A stretch of 6,813 nucleotides of DNA, taken from positions 1-6,813 of the forward strand of contig JAAVYC010000003.1 in NCBI GenBank assembly GCA_022790905.1, given 5' to 3'. Of the stretch, positions 6,400 through 6,813 are shown in pieces (within the stretch, counting starts at the first letter, position 1; each line of letters begins with the position of its first letter). The DNA is from Lachnospiraceae bacterium (GTDB lineage Bacteria > Bacillota > Clostridia > Lachnospirales > Lachnospiraceae). The notes under the pieces were generated by a model. That model worked only from the letters and a program-made list of their open reading frames with translations, had not been told where the DNA came from and did no database searches. The position numbers and the translations under genes were made by a program.

Positions 6400-6498
6400 A
6401 TGGAAGAATATGTTATTGACATTTCGAAATCAAAAAAGATAAAGGATGAAATAAAAGTAACGAGTTGCTATGGAATACAATTAGATAAAAGACTATGA
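6400..6498 (+). CDS. Possible 32-codon small ORF in the leader (doubtful)
   Basis: An ATG at 6400 opens a frame of 32 codons ending in TGA at 6496-6498. The product would be a basic, Lys- and Ile-rich peptide beginning MEEYVIDISKSKK. It would begin only about 10 bases after the predicted P1 start site, and no Shine-Dalgarno precedes it, so translation would have to be nearly leaderless. It does not resemble a peptide I know. An ORF of this size arises easily by chance in AT-rich DNA; I list it because it fills the space between P1 and the next gene. Confidence 0.18.
   Translation: MEEYVIDISKSKKIKDEIKVTSCYGIQLDKRL
6416..6443 (+). promoter_or_regulatory. Possible second promoter (P2) enclosing a 10-base palindrome
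   Basis: TTGACA at 6416-6421 is a perfect -35 box. GATAAA at 6438-6443 is a 4-of-6 match to the -10 box at 16-base spacing. The spacer starts with ATTTCGAAAT (6421-6430), a perfect 10-base palindrome that could be a small operator. The -10 is weak, so this is tentative. Confidence 0.3.
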
Positions 6499-6519
6499 GA
6501 TACGAATGGGGGAAAATGT

Positions 6520-6813
6520 ATGAAAAGGATGAAAAAATATTTATGGTTGTCATTTGTAATTGTGATAGGATGTCTGTTCTTTTTTGGAAAAGAGGCGGAG
6601 GCTGCAAAAGTAGATTTTTATAAACGGTTTGAGAGCGGGGTGTCCGATTTTGTAGATTATGATTTTAAATTGAATTGTAAGTGTAAAATGACAGTCACAA
6701 TGGAAACTTTTGCAGAAGAAGATCCAGATGATGAATATTATGAATGGGAAAATTCTTTATTAGTGGCTATATACGATGAGTCAGATGATGAGCTCCTGGA
6801 AATAGAGGTAAAC
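6520..6813 (+). CDS. Secreted acidic protein of unknown function (3' end outside the window)
   Basis: The frame stays open from the ATG at 6520 to the window edge, giving 98 residues of an unfinished protein. GGGGGA at 6508-6513, 6 bases upstream, is the ribosome binding site. The first residues MKRMKK, then a hydrophobic stretch (about 7-23) and KEAEAA form a typical Sec signal peptide, probably cut after A27-A29. VIGC at 15-18 matches a lipobox, but the cysteine sits inside the hydrophobic core, so ordinary signal peptidase cleavage is more likely than lipidation. The mature part is strongly acidic: 21 Asp/Glu against 6 Lys/Arg in residues 30-98, with an acidic cluster at 66-77 and a Cys-Lys-Cys motif at 53-55. 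It would act outside the membrane or at the cell surface. I do not recognise the family. An ATG at 6516 in another frame closes after about 35 codons and is not the start. Confidence 0.8.
   Translation, partial: MKRMKKYLWLSFVIVIGCLFFFGKEAEAAKVDFYKRFESGVSDFVDYDFKLNCKCKMTVTMETFAEEDPDDEYYEWENSLLVAIYDESDDELLEIEVN

Noticed and set aside
1..6813. CRISPR arrays, mobile elements, tRNA or rRNA genes.
   Set aside because: Nothing with the required repeats, inverted ends, transposase motifs or conserved RNA sequence was seen on either strand.

Overview
The window is an ordinary chromosomal stretch of a low-GC, Gram-positive anaerobe. The best fit is Clostridia, probably Lachnospiraceae. The basis is the AT-rich base composition, strong AGGAGG-type ribosome binding sites, sigma-A-type promoters, and two families common in that group: a cytidylate-kinase-like protein and a protein that looks like DUF4317. 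Every gene I can support lies on the + strand. I see no rRNA, tRNA, insertion sequence, phage gene, CRISPR array or origin.

Layout. (1) Positions 2-265 hold the C-terminal end of an unrecognised protein. (2) A 233-base gap carries a good promoter (377-405), which drives an ArsB/NhaD/SLC13-type membrane permease (499-1854) and, 36 bases later, a cytidylate-kinase-like P-loop protein (1891-2490). (3) A GC-rich hairpin (2502-2527) follows and probably ends this unit at least partly. (4) A DUF4317-like cytoplasmic protein (2572-3732) comes next, and 17 bases later a Cof-type HAD phosphatase (3750-4571). (5) A second HAD phosphatase (4649-5470) has exactly the same length as the first and is about 56% identical by hand count, so this is a tandem duplication. 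(6) A DMT/EamA drug/metabolite transporter (5460-6338) overlaps the end of the second phosphatase. (7) A 181-base gap holds one or two promoters and a doubtful 32-codon small ORF. (8) The window ends inside a secreted, very acidic protein of unknown function (6520 to the edge).

How the genes may work together (inference): the permease and kinase-like gene appear to form one operon. The HAD, HAD and EamA genes look like a second unit in which two cytoplasmic phosphatases could dephosphorylate small metabolites, and the overlapping transporter could move the product or a related compound across the membrane. No substrate can be read from the sequence. The most noteworthy points are the duplicated phosphatase pair joined to a transporter, the permease/kinase-like pairing, a two-codon ORF at the permease start, and the cysteine pattern of the DUF4317-like protein. 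I do not see convincing evidence of a wholly new biological system.
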